Shown: positions 45,337 through 54,701, counted from the stretch's first letter. The stretch is DNA of 64,000 bases from Oscillospiraceae bacterium (GCA_017847885.1 JAGAUA010000008.1:1-64000), one strand, 5' to 3'. The notes: generated by a model not told the origin, from the sequence alone. Made by a program: numbers and translations.

Positions 45337-46416
45337 TCAGATCTCGTCGGCAATAAGGCTGCCCATTTCCGTGCAGGAAACGCTCTTGAGACCGTCAGCA
45401 TCGGACATGATATCAGCGGTGCGGTAACCCTTTTCAAGAACGGCGTTCACCGCATTTTCGATAGCGTCAGCCTCGGCGGACATATCAAAGGAGTAGCGCA
45501 GCATCATTGCGGCGGAAAGAATTGTTGCAATGGGGTTAGCCTTGTTCTGTCCCGCAATGTCGGGGGCAGAGCCGTGGATAGGCTCATACAGACCCAGGGA
45601 GGTCTCGCCCAGCGAAGCGGAGGGAATCATGCCCAGAGAGCCTGTTATCATGGAAGCCTCGTCGGAAAGAATGTCGCCGAAAAGATTTTCCGTAACAAGT
45701 ACGTCAAACTGTCCGGGATTTCTTACAAGCTGCATAGCGCAGTTGTCCACGAGGATATCCTGGAACTCAACATCGGGGTACTCCGCAGCTACCTTGTGGG
45801 AAACCTCTCTCCAAAGGCGTGAGGAGTCCAGAACGTTCGCCTTGTCAACGGAGTGAACCTTAGAGCGGCGCTTTCTTGCCATGTCGAATGCAACGCGGCA
45901 AATCCTCTCCACCTCGTAATCAGCATACGCCATAGAGTCGCTTGCGTGCTTAACGCCGTTTTCATCGGTATAGGTCTTGCGCTCGCCGAAATATGCGCCG
46001 CCGATAAGCTCGCGGACGATAACAAGGTCAAGACCCGAGTCGGTTATCTCCTTTTTAAGAGGGCAAGCGGAAGCAAGGGGAGCAAGCAGCTTTGCAGGAC
46101 GGATATTGGCAAACAGCTTCAGCGCACCTCTTATGCCCAGCAGACCTGCTTCGGGACGAAGATTTCCGGGGAGATTGTCCCACTTCTTTCCGCCCACAGC
46201 GCCCAGCAGAACGCTGTCGGAAGCAAGACAAATGTCGATAGTTTCCTGTGGCAGGGGAACGCCCGTCGCGTCAATAGCGCAGCCGCCCATGAGCACGTCC
46301 GTGTACTTGAAGGTGTGCCCAAACTTAGCGCCGACCTTGTCCATAACCTTGATAGCCTCGGTCACTATCTCGGGACCGATACCGTCGCCTTTGATTACCG
46401 CAATATTTTTAGTCAT
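45337..46416 (-). CDS. leuB: 3-isopropylmalate dehydrogenase
   Basis: 359 residues. It oxidatively decarboxylates 3-isopropylmalate (leucine) and, in the citramalate route, beta-methylmalate to 2-ketobutyrate. KNIAVIKGDGIGPEIV, the RELIGGAYFGE loop, SVDKANVLDSSRLW and LFGDILSDEASMITGSLGM are canonical. AAAGGAG precedes ATG 46416. Last gene of leuC-leuD-leuB, 13 bases after leuD. Confidence 0.97.
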   Translation of the reverse strand: MTKNIAVIKGDGIGPEIVTEAIKVMDKVGAKFGHTFKYTDVLMGGCAIDATGVPLPQETIDICLASDSVLLGAVGGKKWDNLPGNLRPEAGLLGIRGALKLFANIRPAKLLAPLASACPLKKEITDSGLDLVIVRELIGGAYFGERKTYTDENGVKHASDSMAYADYEVERICRVAFDMARKRRSKVHSVDKANVLDSSRLWREVSHKVAAEYPDVEFQDILVDNCAMQLVRNPGQFDVLVTENLFGDILSDEASMITGSLGMIPSASLGETSLGLYEPIHGSAPDIAGQNKANPIATILSAAMMLRYSFDMSAEADAIENAVNAVLEKGYRTADIMSDADGLKSVSCTEMGSLIADEI

Positions 46417-46429
46417 AGCAGCTACTCCT

Positions 46430-46912
46430 TTACTTCTTCAATGATTTCAGCAGTCCGCCTGCATTAATGATTTCTTTCATAAACTCGGGGAAGGGCTGCG
46501 CCTGATAGGTCTGATTTTTGGTCTTGTTGGTGATAACGCCCGTGTCGAAGTCAACCTCGACCTCGTCGCCGTTTTCGATATTCTTGGCAGCCTCGTCGCA
46601 CTCAAGGATAGGCAAGCCGATGTTGATAGCGTTTCTGTAAAAAATTCTTGCGAATGTGGAAGCAATTACGCAGGAAATTCCGCTTGCCTTGATGGAGATA
46701 GGCGCGTGCTCACGGGAAGAGCCGCAGCCGAAGTTGAGGTTTGCGACCATGATGTCGCCGTCCTTGACGTTGTTTACGAAGTCCTTGTCAATGTCCTCCA
46801 TGCAGTGGGAAGCAAGCTCCTTGGGGTCTGCCGAGTTAAGGTATCTTGCAGGAATGATAACGTCGGTATCAACGTTATCGCCGTATTTATGTACTTTACC
46901 GAATGCTTTCAT
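46430..46912 (-). CDS. leuD: 3-isopropylmalate dehydratase small subunit
   Basis: 160 residues from ATG 46912 (GGAGG upstream), the short archaeal/clostridial type of Leu[22 protein letters not shown] and [12 protein letters not shown] identify the swivel domain. It pairs with LeuC to isomerise isopropylmalate or citramalate. 20 bases separate it from leuC. Confidence 0.96.
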   Translation of the reverse strand: MKAFGKVHKYGDNVDTDVIIPARYLNSADPKELASHCMEDIDKDFVNNVKDGDIMVANLNFGCGSSREHAPISIKASGISCVIASTFARIFYRNAINIGLPILECDEAAKNIENGDEVEVDFDTGVITNKTKNQTYQAQPFPEFMKEIINAGGLLKSLKK

Positions 46913-46932
46913 AATATGACCCTCCAATACAA

Positions 46933-48195
46933 TTACATTACTTCATCGGGACCGCTAATCTTGCCCGTAACCGCAGAAGCCGCAGCAACAGCAGGGGAAG
47001 CAAGATAAACCTCGGACTCGGGGTGACCCATACGTCCCACAAAGTTTCTGTTGGTGGTTGCAACCGCTCTTTCACCCTTTGCAAGAATACCCATGTGACC
47101 GCCGAGACACGGACCGCAGGTAGGGGTCGAGACCGCGCAGCCTGCGTTGATGAAAATTTCCAGCAAGCCCTTTTTCATAGCTTCGAGATAGATCTTCTGT
47201 GTCGCAGGAATAACGATGCAGCGCACGCCCTCGTGTACCTTTTTGCCCTTGATTATCTCGGCAGCCATTTCAAGGTCTTCCATTCTGCCGTTTGTGCATG
47301 AGCCGATAACAACTTGGTCGATTTTTACCTCGCCAACCTCGTCAATTGTACGGGTGTTTTCGGGAAGGTGGGGGAATGCAACGGTGGGCTTTATCTCCGA
47401 AAGGTCGATGTCGTAAACCGCGTCATAGGGAGCATCGGGGTCAGCCTCGTAAACGGTGTAGGGACGGTCAACTCTGCCCTCCTGATAAGCCTTGGTAACC
47501 TCGTCAACAGCGAAAATGCCGTTCTTTGCGCCTGCCTCGATAGCCATGTTCGCCATGGAAAGACGGTCGTCCATAGAAAGGCTTTTCAGCCCCTCGCCCG
47601 AGAATTCCATGGACTTGTAAAGCGCACCGTCAACGCCTATCATGCCGATGATGTGGAGGATAACGTCCTTGCCCATAACGTATTTGTTAAGCTTGCCCTT
47701 GAGGTTGAATTTGATTGCGGAGGGAACCTTGAACCACGCCTCGCCCGTAGCCATGCCGGCAGCCATGTCTGTTGAGCCTACGCCCGTGGAGAAAGCACCC
47801 AGCGCGCCGTAAGTGCAGGTGTGGCTGTCCGCACCGATGATACATTCGCCCGAAGCAACAAGACCTTTTTCGGGGAGCAGGGCGTGTTCGATGCCCATGT
47901 CGCCAACATCGAAATAGTTCTTGATTTTCAGCTTTGAAGCAAAGTCGCGGCACTGCTTTGTGTGCGCGGCGGACTTGATGTCCTTGTTGGGGGTAAAGTG
48001 GTCCATTACCAAAGAGATTTTGTCTGTATCGAAAATACCCGAAAATCCTGCCTTTTCAAACTCGTTGATAGCAACAGGAGTTGTAACATCGTTGCCCAGC
48101 ACCATGTCAAGCTTACATCTGATAAGCTGACCTGCCTCAACCTTGTCGAGACCCGCGTGTGCGGCAAGAATTTTCTGAGTCATAGTCATAGCCAT
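46933..48195 (-). CDS. leuC: 3-isopropylmalate dehydratase large subunit
   Basis: 420-residue aconitase-like [4Fe-4S] protein. Cluster cysteines are in GSCTNGR and the paired [28 protein letters not shown] is the family hallmark. The short length fits the LeuC/HacA-type enzymes that go with 160-residue LeuD. First gene of leuCDB, with a promoter and direct repeats upstream and divergent to the LysR regulator. Confidence 0.96.
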   Translation of the reverse strand: MAMTMTQKILAAHAGLDKVEAGQLIRCKLDMVLGNDVTTPVAINEFEKAGFSGIFDTDKISLVMDHFTPNKDIKSAAHTKQCRDFASKLKIKNYFDVGDMGIEHALLPEKGLVASGECIIGADSHTCTYGALGAFSTGVGSTDMAAGMATGEAWFKVPSAIKFNLKGKLNKYVMGKDVILHIIGMIGVDGALYKSMEFSGEGLKSLSMDDRLSMANMAIEAGAKNGIFAVDEVTKAYQEGRVDRPYTVYEADPDAPYDAVYDIDLSEIKPTVAFPHLPENTRTIDEVGEVKIDQVVIGSCTNGRMEDLEMAAEIIKGKKVHEGVRCIVIPATQKIYLEAMKKGLLEIFINAGCAVSTPTCGPCLGGHMGILAKGERAVATTNRNFVGRMGHPESEVYLASPAVAAASAVTGKISGPDEVM

Positions 48196-48230
48196 AAAAA
48201 TTCGCCCTTTCTTTTTAAGATTACAGTTGC

Positions 48231-48259
48231 ATTATAACACAAAATATGATATAATTCAA
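48231..48259 (-). promoter_or_regulatory. promoter of leuCDB
   Basis: Minus strand TTGAAT (48259-48254), 17-base spacer, TGT-TATAAT (48236-48231). Confidence 0.8.
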
Positions 48260-48264
48260 ATACA

Positions 48265-48287
48265 TGATATGAATATCTGATATGAAT
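48265..48287. promoter_or_regulatory. candidate LysR operator: tandem TGATATGAAT
   Basis: TGATATGAAT occurs twice (48265-48274 and 48278-48287), 13 bases apart, beginning 6 bases upstream of the leuCDB -35. The first copy with its flank forms GATATGAATATC, close to a dyad with a T-N11-A flavour. The placement fits activation by the adjacent divergent LysR protein. Confidence 0.5.
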
Positions 48288-48332
48288 TTTTTTTATGGAT
48301 ATGCCGCGATGTATAAAATCTGGCATTTATCC

Positions 48333-48582
48333 TTCGGGCGGATAATATCCGTCCCTACAAAATGGTTTAAACGCATAATTTCTTTGTAGGGGCGGCTATC
48401 AGCCGCCCGTTATTGAAAAGTGAAAAGTGAAAAGTGAAAAGTGAATAGTGAATGGTGAATGGTGAAAAGTGAATATTTTTTGTAGGGGACGGGTCTCCCG
48501 TCCCGGCATTGTAGGGGCGGATTCCATATCCGCCCGTTAGTGAATAGTGAATGGTGAAAAGTGAATAGTGAAAAGTGAATTT
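48333..48582. repeat. palindromic repeat cluster and GTGAAAA/GTGAATA tandem heptamers
   Basis: Units: inverted GGGCGGATAATATCCGTCCCTACAAAA, GTAGGGGCGGCTATCAGCCGCCCG (about 48387-48410), a tract of about eight GTGAAAA/GTGAATA/GTGAATG heptamers (about 48418-48475), TTTTGTAGGGGACGGGTCTCCCGTCCC (about 48478-48504), GTAGGGGCGGATTCCATATCCGCCCG and a second heptamer tract (about 48539-48580). The tract runs up to the LysR ribosome site. Confidence 0.9.
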
Positions 48583-48598
48583 TTGGAGGAGGTATACC

Positions 48599-49495
48599 AT
48601 GATATCGGAAAGCAACCTTAACCGCTACCGCCTTTTCTGCGCGGTCGCCGAGTGTGAAAGCATATCCCGTGCCGCGGAGCTGAACTATATCAGCCAGCCT
48701 GCCATAAGCAAGGCGATAACCAAAATGGAGGAGACGCTGGACACGCGGCTTTTCGTCCGCAACCACCGGGGCGTGACCCTTACCGACGAGGGAAAGCTGT
48801 TCTACGAGCAGCTTAAAACCGCCTTTGACATAATCAAGGAGGGAGAAGAGCAGATACACCGCATAAAGGAGCTTGGCATAGGCAGGCTTCGCTTCGGCGC
48901 AAGCGCAATACTCTGCAAGCATATGCTTCTGCCCTATATCAAGGAGTACATCGCGGAAAACCCCCACGTTAAGATAACCGTCGACTGCCAGTCGTCGTCA
49001 CACCTGTTCAGACTGCTTTACGACGGAAAAATCGACTTTGCGCTCATGGTCAAGCCCGAAAATCTGTCCGACATCAGCTTTTACTCCCTTGGCGAGATAG
49101 AGGACGTTTTCATCGCAACGCCGTCCTATATAGAAAACCTGCATATCCGCGAGGAGTCCACCGTTTTTGAAAAGGGCAACATCATGCTGCTGGACGGCGA
49201 AAACGTGTCCCGAATGCACGTTGACCGATACTTTAAGGAGAACAATATCGTTCCCGAGCATATCCTCGAAGTCAGCGGCATGGATATGCTTATCGAGTTT
49301 GCCAAAACGGGCATGGGCGCAGCCTGCGTGATAAAGCGGTTTGTGCAGAAGGAGCTTGACGAGGGAAGCCTTATGGAGATACCGCTGCCCGTGCCGATAA
49401 ACAAAAGAGAGGTAGGCTTTGCATACATGAAAAATGCAAAGCTTACCTCAGCAATGGAGCGATTTAAAGAATTCTACGAGAACTATCCTTCATAA
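48599..49495 (+). CDS. LysR-family transcriptional regulator
   Basis: 298 residues from ATG 48599, with GGAGGAGGT at 48585-48593; an in-frame GTG at 48575 lies within the repeat tract and is rejected. N-terminal winged helix-turn-helix ESISRAAELNYISQPAISKAITKMEE (about 17-42), then the periplasmic-binding-like effector domain. It is divergent to leuCDB, with a tandem TGATATGAAT operator candidate between, so it probably regulates leuCDB. Its 3' end overlaps the convergent cimA gene by 32 bases. Confidence 0.9.
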   Translation: MISESNLNRYRLFCAVAECESISRAAELNYISQPAISKAITKMEETLDTRLFVRNHRGVTLTDEGKLFYEQLKTAFDIIKEGEEQIHRIKELGIGRLRFGASAILCKHMLLPYIKEYIAENPHVKITVDCQSSSHLFRLLYDGKIDFALMVKPENLSDISFYSLGEIEDVFIATPSYIENLHIREESTVFEKGNIMLLDGENVSRMHVDRYFKENNIVPEHILEVSGMDMLIEFAKTGMGAACVIKRFVQKELDEGSLMEIPLPVPINKREVGFAYMKNAKLTSAMERFKEFYENYPS

Positions 49496-51044
49496 GCTTG
49501 TATTCAAGGCTGTCGATAAGCGCCGTTACCGACGCGTTGATGATGTCGGTGGACGCGCCTACCGTCGTCCAGATGTCCTTTCCGTCGGTGCTTTCGATAA
49601 GCACGCGAACGTTTGCCGCAGTTGCCGCGCTTCCGTCAACAACGCGCACCTTGTAGTCCGTCAGGTGGATATCCGCAATTGACGGGTAGAACACCGCCAG
49701 CGCCTGACGAAGCGCCTTGTCAATGGCATTTACGGGACCGTCACCCTCGTCCGCGGCGATTTCGTCCTTGCCGTTTACCGATATTTTCACGATAGCGGAG
49801 GACGGGTTCTGGAACTCTCCCGACTTTTCACCGATTATCTTGAAATATTTGATAGCAAAGAAATTCTCTATCTTTCCCAGATATTTCTTCACCAGCAGCT
49901 CAAAGGACGCCTCCGCCGCTTCGTACTGATACCCCTTGAATTCCATATTTTTAAGCAGGTCGATGATGTCCTGAGTCTCGGGACTTTCCTTTGTAAGCTC
50001 GGGTGCAATTTCGTTTATGCGGTGAAGAATTGCCGAGCGTCCCGCAACCTCGGAAAGAAGAATATTGCGTTTGTTTCCCACAGCGTCGGGCGGTATATGC
50101 TCAAAGCTGCGGGAATTTTTCTTTACGCCGTCGGTGTGCATACCGCCCTTGTGAGCAAATGCGCTCTTGCCAACGTAGGGCATATTCTCCGTCAGCTTCA
50201 TGTTGCATATCTCGGCAATATATCTTGCAAGACGGGTCAGCTCCTGCATACTGCTTTCGGGAACGCAGTCCATGCCAAGCTTAAGCTGTAAGTTGGCAAT
50301 GACCGTGGAAAGATTGGTGTTTCCGCACCTTTCACCGATACCCGTAATAGTGCCCTGTACCTGCACCGCACCCGACTTTACCGCCGCGATTGAGTTTGCC
50401 GCCGCGCAGCCCGTGTCGTTGTGACAGTGTATGCCCACGGGTATGCTCACCGCCGAAACGGCAGCCTTTACAATCTCGGCAATCTCATCGGGAAAACAGC
50501 CGCCGTTTGTGTCGCAAAGCACCGCTGCCAAAGCACCTGCCTGCTCCGCGGTAACGAGAGTTTTCAGCGCATATTCGGGATTTTCCTTGTATCCGTCAAA
50601 GAAATGCTCCGCGTCAAAGAAAACCTTTTTGCCCTTTGAAACGAGGTACTTTATGGTGTCGGAGATCATGTTCAGATTTTCTTCAAGGGTGGTGCAGATT
50701 ATCTCCGTTGCGTGCATATCCCAGCTTTTGCCGAACACCGAAACGTACTCCACATCGGTATCCGCAAGGGCGTTGAGGTTTGCGTCCTCCTGACAGGAAA
50801 TGTTCTTTCTGCGTGTCGAGCCGAACGCCACAAGCTTGGAGTGCTTTAGGGTGTAGTCGGCAGCTTTTTTGAAGAACTCCATGTCCTTGGGGTTGGAAGC
50901 AGGGTTGCCTGCCTCGATGAAGTCAATGCCGAAATCGTCCAGAGCCTTCATCACGTTAAGCTTATCCTCAACGGAGAAATTCACGTTTTCCCCCTGTGCG
51001 CCGTCGCGGAGAGTGGAGTCAAATATCTGTATTTTTTTATTCAT
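49464..51044 (-). CDS. cimA: citramalate synthase
   Basis: 526 residues. It condenses pyruvate and acetyl-CoA to (R)-citramalate, the first step of the threonine-independent isoleucine route. IFDSTLRDGAQGENVNFSVEDK, HCHNDTGCAAANS and GERCGNTNL mark the DRE-TIM barrel; a C-terminal regulatory domain follows, containing DEGDGPVNAIDKALRQAL and VRVLIEST, the CimA subclass rather than LeuA. ATG 51044 has AGAAAGAG upstream. It is co-transcribed with ilvB 18 bases upstream under an Ile T-box. Confidence 0.93.
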   Translation of the reverse strand: MNKKIQIFDSTLRDGAQGENVNFSVEDKLNVMKALDDFGIDFIEAGNPASNPKDMEFFKKAADYTLKHSKLVAFGSTRRKNISCQEDANLNALADTDVEYVSVFGKSWDMHATEIICTTLEENLNMISDTIKYLVSKGKKVFFDAEHFFDGYKENPEYALKTLVTAEQAGALAAVLCDTNGGCFPDEIAEIVKAAVSAVSIPVGIHCHNDTGCAAANSIAAVKSGAVQVQGTITGIGERCGNTNLSTVIANLQLKLGMDCVPESSMQELTRLARYIAEICNMKLTENMPYVGKSAFAHKGGMHTDGVKKNSRSFEHIPPDAVGNKRNILLSEVAGRSAILHRINEIAPELTKESPETQDIIDLLKNMEFKGYQYEAAEASFELLVKKYLGKIENFFAIKYFKIIGEKSGEFQNPSSAIVKISVNGKDEIAADEGDGPVNAIDKALRQALAVFYPSIADIHLTDYKVRVVDGSAATAANVRVLIESTDGKDIWTTVGASTDIINASVTALIDSLEYKLMKDSSRRIL

Positions 51045-51062
51045 AGCAAACACTCTTTCTTA

Positions 51063-52736
51063 TCAGATATCAAGTATCGGCTCGGCAATTGATGCACCTG
51101 CCGGAACCATAGGCAGAACGTTGATGTCCTTGTCGATGATGCAGTTGATAAGCACGGGCTTGTTCAGGGCAATTGCCTTTTCAAGCACGGGTCGTATGTC
51201 GCTCTTTTTGAAAATTGTGAACGCGTCAATGCCAAGCGCCTTGCCCAGCAGTTCAAAATCCGTAGCCTTTTCAAGGGTGGTCTGGGAGAAATGGTTGTTG
51301 TAGAAAAGCTTTTGCCACTGCCTTACCATACCGAGAACGCTGTTGTTGAAAACAAGCTCGATAACGGGAAGCTGATACTTTGCAAGGGTTGTAAGCTCGT
51401 TCATGTTCATGTAGAAGCTGCCGTCGCCTGCGCAGTTCACCACGGTCTTGTCGGGGTTGCCAACCTTGCAGCCGATAGCCGCGCCGAGACCGTAGCCCAT
51501 AGTGCCCAGACCGCCCGATGTGGCAAGGTGACGGGGCTTGCGGAAGTTGTAGAACTCTGCCGCCCACATCTGATGCTGACCCACTTCCGTGCTGAGTATC
51601 GCCTCGCCGTGGGTAATCTCGTCAAGCACTTCAAGCACATCTTGGGGAAGCACCGCTTCGGGGTCGTCCGATACCTGGCAAAGAGGATATTTCGCCTTCC
51701 AAGCCGCGACCTTAGCCATCCATTCGCCGTGCTTTGCGGGGGAAATAAGCTTGTTCAGCTTTTCAAGCACAAGCTTAAGGTTGCCGCAAACCTTTGCATA
51801 AGCCTCAACATTCTTGTTTATTTCGGCAGGGTCAATCTCAATGTGGAGTATCTTTGCATTTTTCGCAACGCCGCTAAAGCTCTTGGTGTCGCAGGTCACG
51901 CGGTCGGAAAAGCGGGAGCCGAGAACGATGAACAGGTCACATTCCGCCAAAGCAAGGGACGCGGTTTTTGTGCCGTGCATGCCCATCATTCCCACATAAC
52001 GGGGACTTGAATTGTCGAAGGCGCATTGCCCCATAAGGGAAAGGGAAACGGGCGCGTCGATTTTCTCGGCAAATTCGGCAAGTTCGTCAACCGCGTCGCA
52101 GGATACCGCGCCGCCGCCTGCATAGATAAAGGGTCTTTCGGCTTCGGAAATAAGCTTTGCGGCATACTCTATCTCGTCATCATTCACGGTGTAGCTGTGC
52201 GCCTTGGGCTTCTGCGGCTCGTATTCGCATTTTGCCGCGGTAATATCCTTGGGAATATCAATAAGCACGGGACCCTTTCTGCCGTCGTTCGCAATAAAGA
52301 ACGCCTCGCGGATAACGTCCGCAAGCTGTGTAACGTCCTTTACTATGTAATTATGCTTTGTTATCGGCATGGTTATGCCCGTGATGTCCACCTCTTGAAA
52401 GCTGTCCAGACCGAGAAGAGAGGTCGCCACATTTCCCGTAATTGCAACCATGGGAATACTGTCCATATAAGCCGTTGCAAGACCCGTAACAAGGTTTGTT
52501 GCACCCGGACCCGATGTCGCGATAACAACGCCCGTCTTGCCCGTTGAGCGCGAGTAACCGTCAGCGGCATGGGAAGCGCCCTGCTCGTGGGAGGTAAGAA
52601 TGTGTGTTATCCTGTCGCTGTAATCATAAAGCGCGTCGTAAATGTTCAGCACCGCGCCGCCCGGGTATCCGAAAACCGTATCAACACCTTGCTCCAAAAG
52701 ACATTCAAGAATAATCTGCGAACCGTTTAAAACCAT
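51063..52736 (-). CDS. ilvB: acetolactate synthase large subunit
   Basis: 557-residue ThDP enzyme making acetolactate or acetohydroxybutyrate. VFGYPGGAVL, the catalytic Glu in TSHEQGASHAADGY, the FAD region GVPVSLSLMGQ-like segment, and the ThDP motif GDGSFYMNMNEL ending in VFNN are present. AAAAGGAG precedes ATG 52736. A T-box leader lies directly upstream. No small subunit (ilvN/H) is adjacent, which is unusual, so it must be encoded elsewhere or the enzyme is unregulated. Confidence 0.93.
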   Translation of the reverse strand: MVLNGSQIILECLLEQGVDTVFGYPGGAVLNIYDALYDYSDRITHILTSHEQGASHAADGYSRSTGKTGVVIATSGPGATNLVTGLATAYMDSIPMVAITGNVATSLLGLDSFQEVDITGITMPITKHNYIVKDVTQLADVIREAFFIANDGRKGPVLIDIPKDITAAKCEYEPQKPKAHSYTVNDDEIEYAAKLISEAERPFIYAGGGAVSCDAVDELAEFAEKIDAPVSLSLMGQCAFDNSSPRYVGMMGMHGTKTASLALAECDLFIVLGSRFSDRVTCDTKSFSGVAKNAKILHIEIDPAEINKNVEAYAKVCGNLKLVLEKLNKLISPAKHGEWMAKVAAWKAKYPLCQVSDDPEAVLPQDVLEVLDEITHGEAILSTEVGQHQMWAAEFYNFRKPRHLATSGGLGTMGYGLGAAIGCKVGNPDKTVVNCAGDGSFYMNMNELTTLAKYQLPVIELVFNNSVLGMVRQWQKLFYNNHFSQTTLEKATDFELLGKALGIDAFTIFKKSDIRPVLEKAIALNKPVLINCIIDKDINVLPMVPAGASIAEPILDI

Positions 52737-52761
52737 GACCGAAAACTCCTTTTGATAAAAT

Positions 52762-52800
52762 AAAAAACCTTCACCTCAAGAATAAATCAAGAGGTGAAGG
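52762..52800 (-). terminator. T-box terminator hairpin
   Basis: CCTTCACCTC (52800-52791 on the minus strand) pairs with GAGGTGAAGG (52777-52768), then TTTTTTATTTT. It is mutually exclusive with the antiterminator built on the T-box sequence. Confidence 0.9.
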
Positions 52801-53040
52801 CAATAAATACAACTCCACGGTACCACTCTCGTTCGGATTTTACTCCGCACTCTGCCGCATCAAACAATGCGCGTCTCTGTAACGGGAGAAGCCCGTTCCG
52901 TCCTACTGGGGAAGCCTTTTCGGCGGAATGCTCCGAGGTGATATATTATCAGCGGGAAGATACTGCCTTGCACCAAACGGCAGCTCTCTGAAAAATTCCG
53001 TAAGCTGTTTTGCTCCTCATCAAAGCATTTAACATATATT
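52762..53040 (-). promoter_or_regulatory. T-box leader riboswitch, apparent isoleucine (AUC) specifier
   Basis: Stem I starts AATGCT/AGCATT, with a GATGAGGAGCA K-turn and AG bulge (AGAGAG). GAGG pairs with CCTC, and the specifier loop next to it reads ATATATCA, placing AUC at 52942-52940 followed by A. The T-box sequence TGGTACCGTGG is at 52825-52815; the T after TGG would pair with an A discriminator. A terminator follows at 52800-52762. Uncharged tRNA-Ile should favour read-through into ilvB-cimA. Confidence 0.88.
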
Positions 53041-53046
53041 ACTTGC

Positions 53047-53075
53047 ATGATATCACAACAAAAGAAGTTTGTCAA
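53047..53075 (-). promoter_or_regulatory. promoter of the ilvB-cimA operon
   Basis: Minus strand TTGACA (53075-53070), 17-base spacer, TATCAT (53052-53047). Transcription starts near 53040. Confidence 0.85.
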
Positions 53076-53145
53076 TGAATATTTTGTGAACAAAAATTAC
53101 TTCCTGCCGAAAAAATGAAAATCTGACGAAAAATACTGCCGCAGT

Positions 53146-53174
53146 TTGACATTGGCGCAAGGGTGTGCTATAAT
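53146..53174 (+). promoter_or_regulatory. promoter of the DUF5685 gene set
   Basis: Perfect TTGACA (53146-53151), 17-base spacer, perfect TATAAT (53169-53174). Confidence 0.9.
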
Positions 53175-53206
53175 TTGATAAGATGTAATTGATTGGGGGA
53201 AGCCGT

Positions 53207-54079
53207 ATGTTCGGGTACGTCAAACCGTTTAAGCCGCACCTGCGTATGTGCGAATATGATATATACCAAGCGGTCTACTGCGGCTTGTGCAAGGTGCTTG
53301 GCAAAAGCTACGGCTTTTCGTCGCGCATGACCCTCAGCTATGACTTTGCCTTTCTGGGACTTATGGCGCTTGCAATGAACGACTCCGAAGCAGAGGTCGT
53401 ACCACAGCGGTGTGTCGCTCACCCGTTAAAGAAAACGCCGTGCCTAAAATCCCCCGACGGTCTTGACTATACAGCCGCCGCCGCTTCGATTTTGATATAC
53501 CACAAAATCAAGGACGACGCGGCAGACAGCGGCTTTTTCAAAAAAATCGGCGCATTTTTCATGCTTGGCGCAACAAAGGGCACGTACAAAAAAGCCGCCG
53601 CAAAGTACCCCGATTTGGCGGAGTACGTGGAAGAGCAGATGAAGCAGCAATCAAAGCTTGAAAAGGAAAACTGCAAGTCCGTTGACCGCGCCTCCGAGCC
53701 GTCGTCGAATATCCTTGGGGAGATAGCCTCCCGTTTAAGCGATGACCCCGAGCAGAAGCGTATCCTGCATCGCTTCGGCTACCTTTTGGGCAGGTATATC
53801 TATATTTCCGACGCCTTTGACGATTTGGAAAAGGACTTTCGGCGCAGAGGCTTCAATCCGCTTATTTTGGGGGATTCGGTCATAAACGAGCTGAATTTGC
53901 CCATTGTTCAGAAAAAGGCTGAGGACAGCATAAACTTTACCCTCGGCGCGCTGGCGGATTCCTACGTACAGCTTGAAATAAAGCGCTTTAAGCCGATTTT
54001 GGACAATATAGTCTATCTCGGGCTTAAAAATACTTTTTACGACCTGATAAAGAAAAAAGAAGAAAAACGGGAAGAATAA
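53207..54079 (+). CDS. DUF5685-family protein
   Basis: 290 residues from ATG 53207 (GGGGGAAG upstream). It begins MFGYVKPFKPHLRMCEYDIY with the conserved cysteine set CEYDIYQAVYCGLCKVLG (about 15-32), plus Cys in QRCVAHPLKKTPC, suggesting metal binding. The rest is alpha-helical, with LGEIASRLSDD and GRYIYISDAFDDLEKD, resembling the all-helical DUF5685 family; aspartates in DAFDDLEKD are reminiscent of helical prenyl-synthase-like folds but no activity is claimed. It leads a three-gene set. Confidence 0.8.
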   Translation: MFGYVKPFKPHLRMCEYDIYQAVYCGLCKVLGKSYGFSSRMTLSYDFAFLGLMALAMNDSEAEVVPQRCVAHPLKKTPCLKSPDGLDYTAAAASILIYHKIKDDAADSGFFKKIGAFFMLGATKGTYKKAAAKYPDLAEYVEEQMKQQSKLEKENCKSVDRASEPSSNILGEIASRLSDDPEQKRILHRFGYLLGRYIYISDAFDDLEKDFRRRGFNPLILGDSVINELNLPIVQKKAEDSINFTLGALADSYVQLEIKRFKPILDNIVYLGLKNTFYDLIKKKEEKREE

Positions 54080-54108
54080 ATTTTAGAGGTTCCCTTTACA
54101 ATAACCGA

Positions 54109-54131
54109 AAGGAGAGCCGCGTTATGCGGCG
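54109..54131 (+). promoter_or_regulatory. ribosome site followed by hairpin before the J-like gene
   Basis: GAAAGGAG (54108-54115) is followed by GCCGC-GTTAT-GCGGC (54117-54131), then AAAATAAA and ATG at 54141. The arrangement resembles those at 36013 and 58085. Confidence 0.5.
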
Positions 54132-54140
54132 GAAAATAAA

Positions 54141-54701
54141 ATGGACCCATACAGAATTTTAGGCGTTATGCCCACAGCCTCGGACGACGAGATACGCTCT
54201 GTCTACCGCAGCCTTTTGCAGCGTTACGCAGGCAACGACGAGAAAATCGCGGAGATAAACAGCGCTTACGACCAGATAATGAATATGCGCCGCGGAAGCT
54301 TTGAACAGTCGGGAGCAAGCGGCTTTGCCGAAGTGCGCCACCTGCTTCAAAACGGCAATTACAACGACGCCGACGGCATGCTGAACGCCATGCAGGAAAG
54401 AACGGCAGAGTGGTACTTCCTCAAGGGCAGCGTGTGCTACGCAAAGGGCTGGCTCAACGACGCGTACTCCCACTTTGAGCAGGCGTGCCGAATGGAGCCG
54501 TACAATCAGGAGTATAGCTCCGCCTTCAACCATATGAAGCAAAGCCAAAGCGGATATATGAGAGGAAACCCCAACGAGCCGAACCTCGGCGGAAATGCCG
54601 CAGGGACAAGAGTCTGCAGCGTGTGCGACATATGCAACGGACTTATCTGCGCGGACTGCTGCTGCGAGTGCATGGGCGGCGACTGCATACCCTGCTGCTA
54701 A
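54141..54701 (+). CDS. degenerate J-domain protein with Cys-rich tail
   Basis: 186 residues. Residues 1-50 (DPYRILGVMPTASDDEIRSVY) follow the DnaJ J-domain helices I-II, but the HPD tripeptide needed to stimulate Hsp70 is replaced by RYAGND. A TPR-like pair follows (about 65-135: GNYNDADGMLNAM, KGWLNDAYSHFEQACRMEP). The tail CSVCDICNGLICADCCCECMG has about ten cysteines, suggesting metal binding. It cannot be a normal co-chaperone. It follows the DUF5685 gene by 61 bases. Confidence 0.8.
   Translation: MDPYRILGVMPTASDDEIRSVYRSLLQRYAGNDEKIAEINSAYDQIMNMRRGSFEQSGASGFAEVRHLLQNGNYNDADGMLNAMQERTAEWYFLKGSVCYAKGWLNDAYSHFEQACRMEPYNQEYSSAFNHMKQSQSGYMRGNPNEPNLGGNAAGTRVCSVCDICNGLICADCCCECMGGDCIPCC

Noticed and set aside
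48418..48580. Possible CRISPR array
   Set aside because: Units are 7-base tandem heptamers plus palindromes with no unique 30-40 base spacers, and no cas genes are nearby.
52930..52945. T-box specifier read as CUC (Leu)
   Set aside because: CUC lies in the helix that pairs with GAGG, so AUC in the adjoining loop fits better and agrees with the operon's enzymes.
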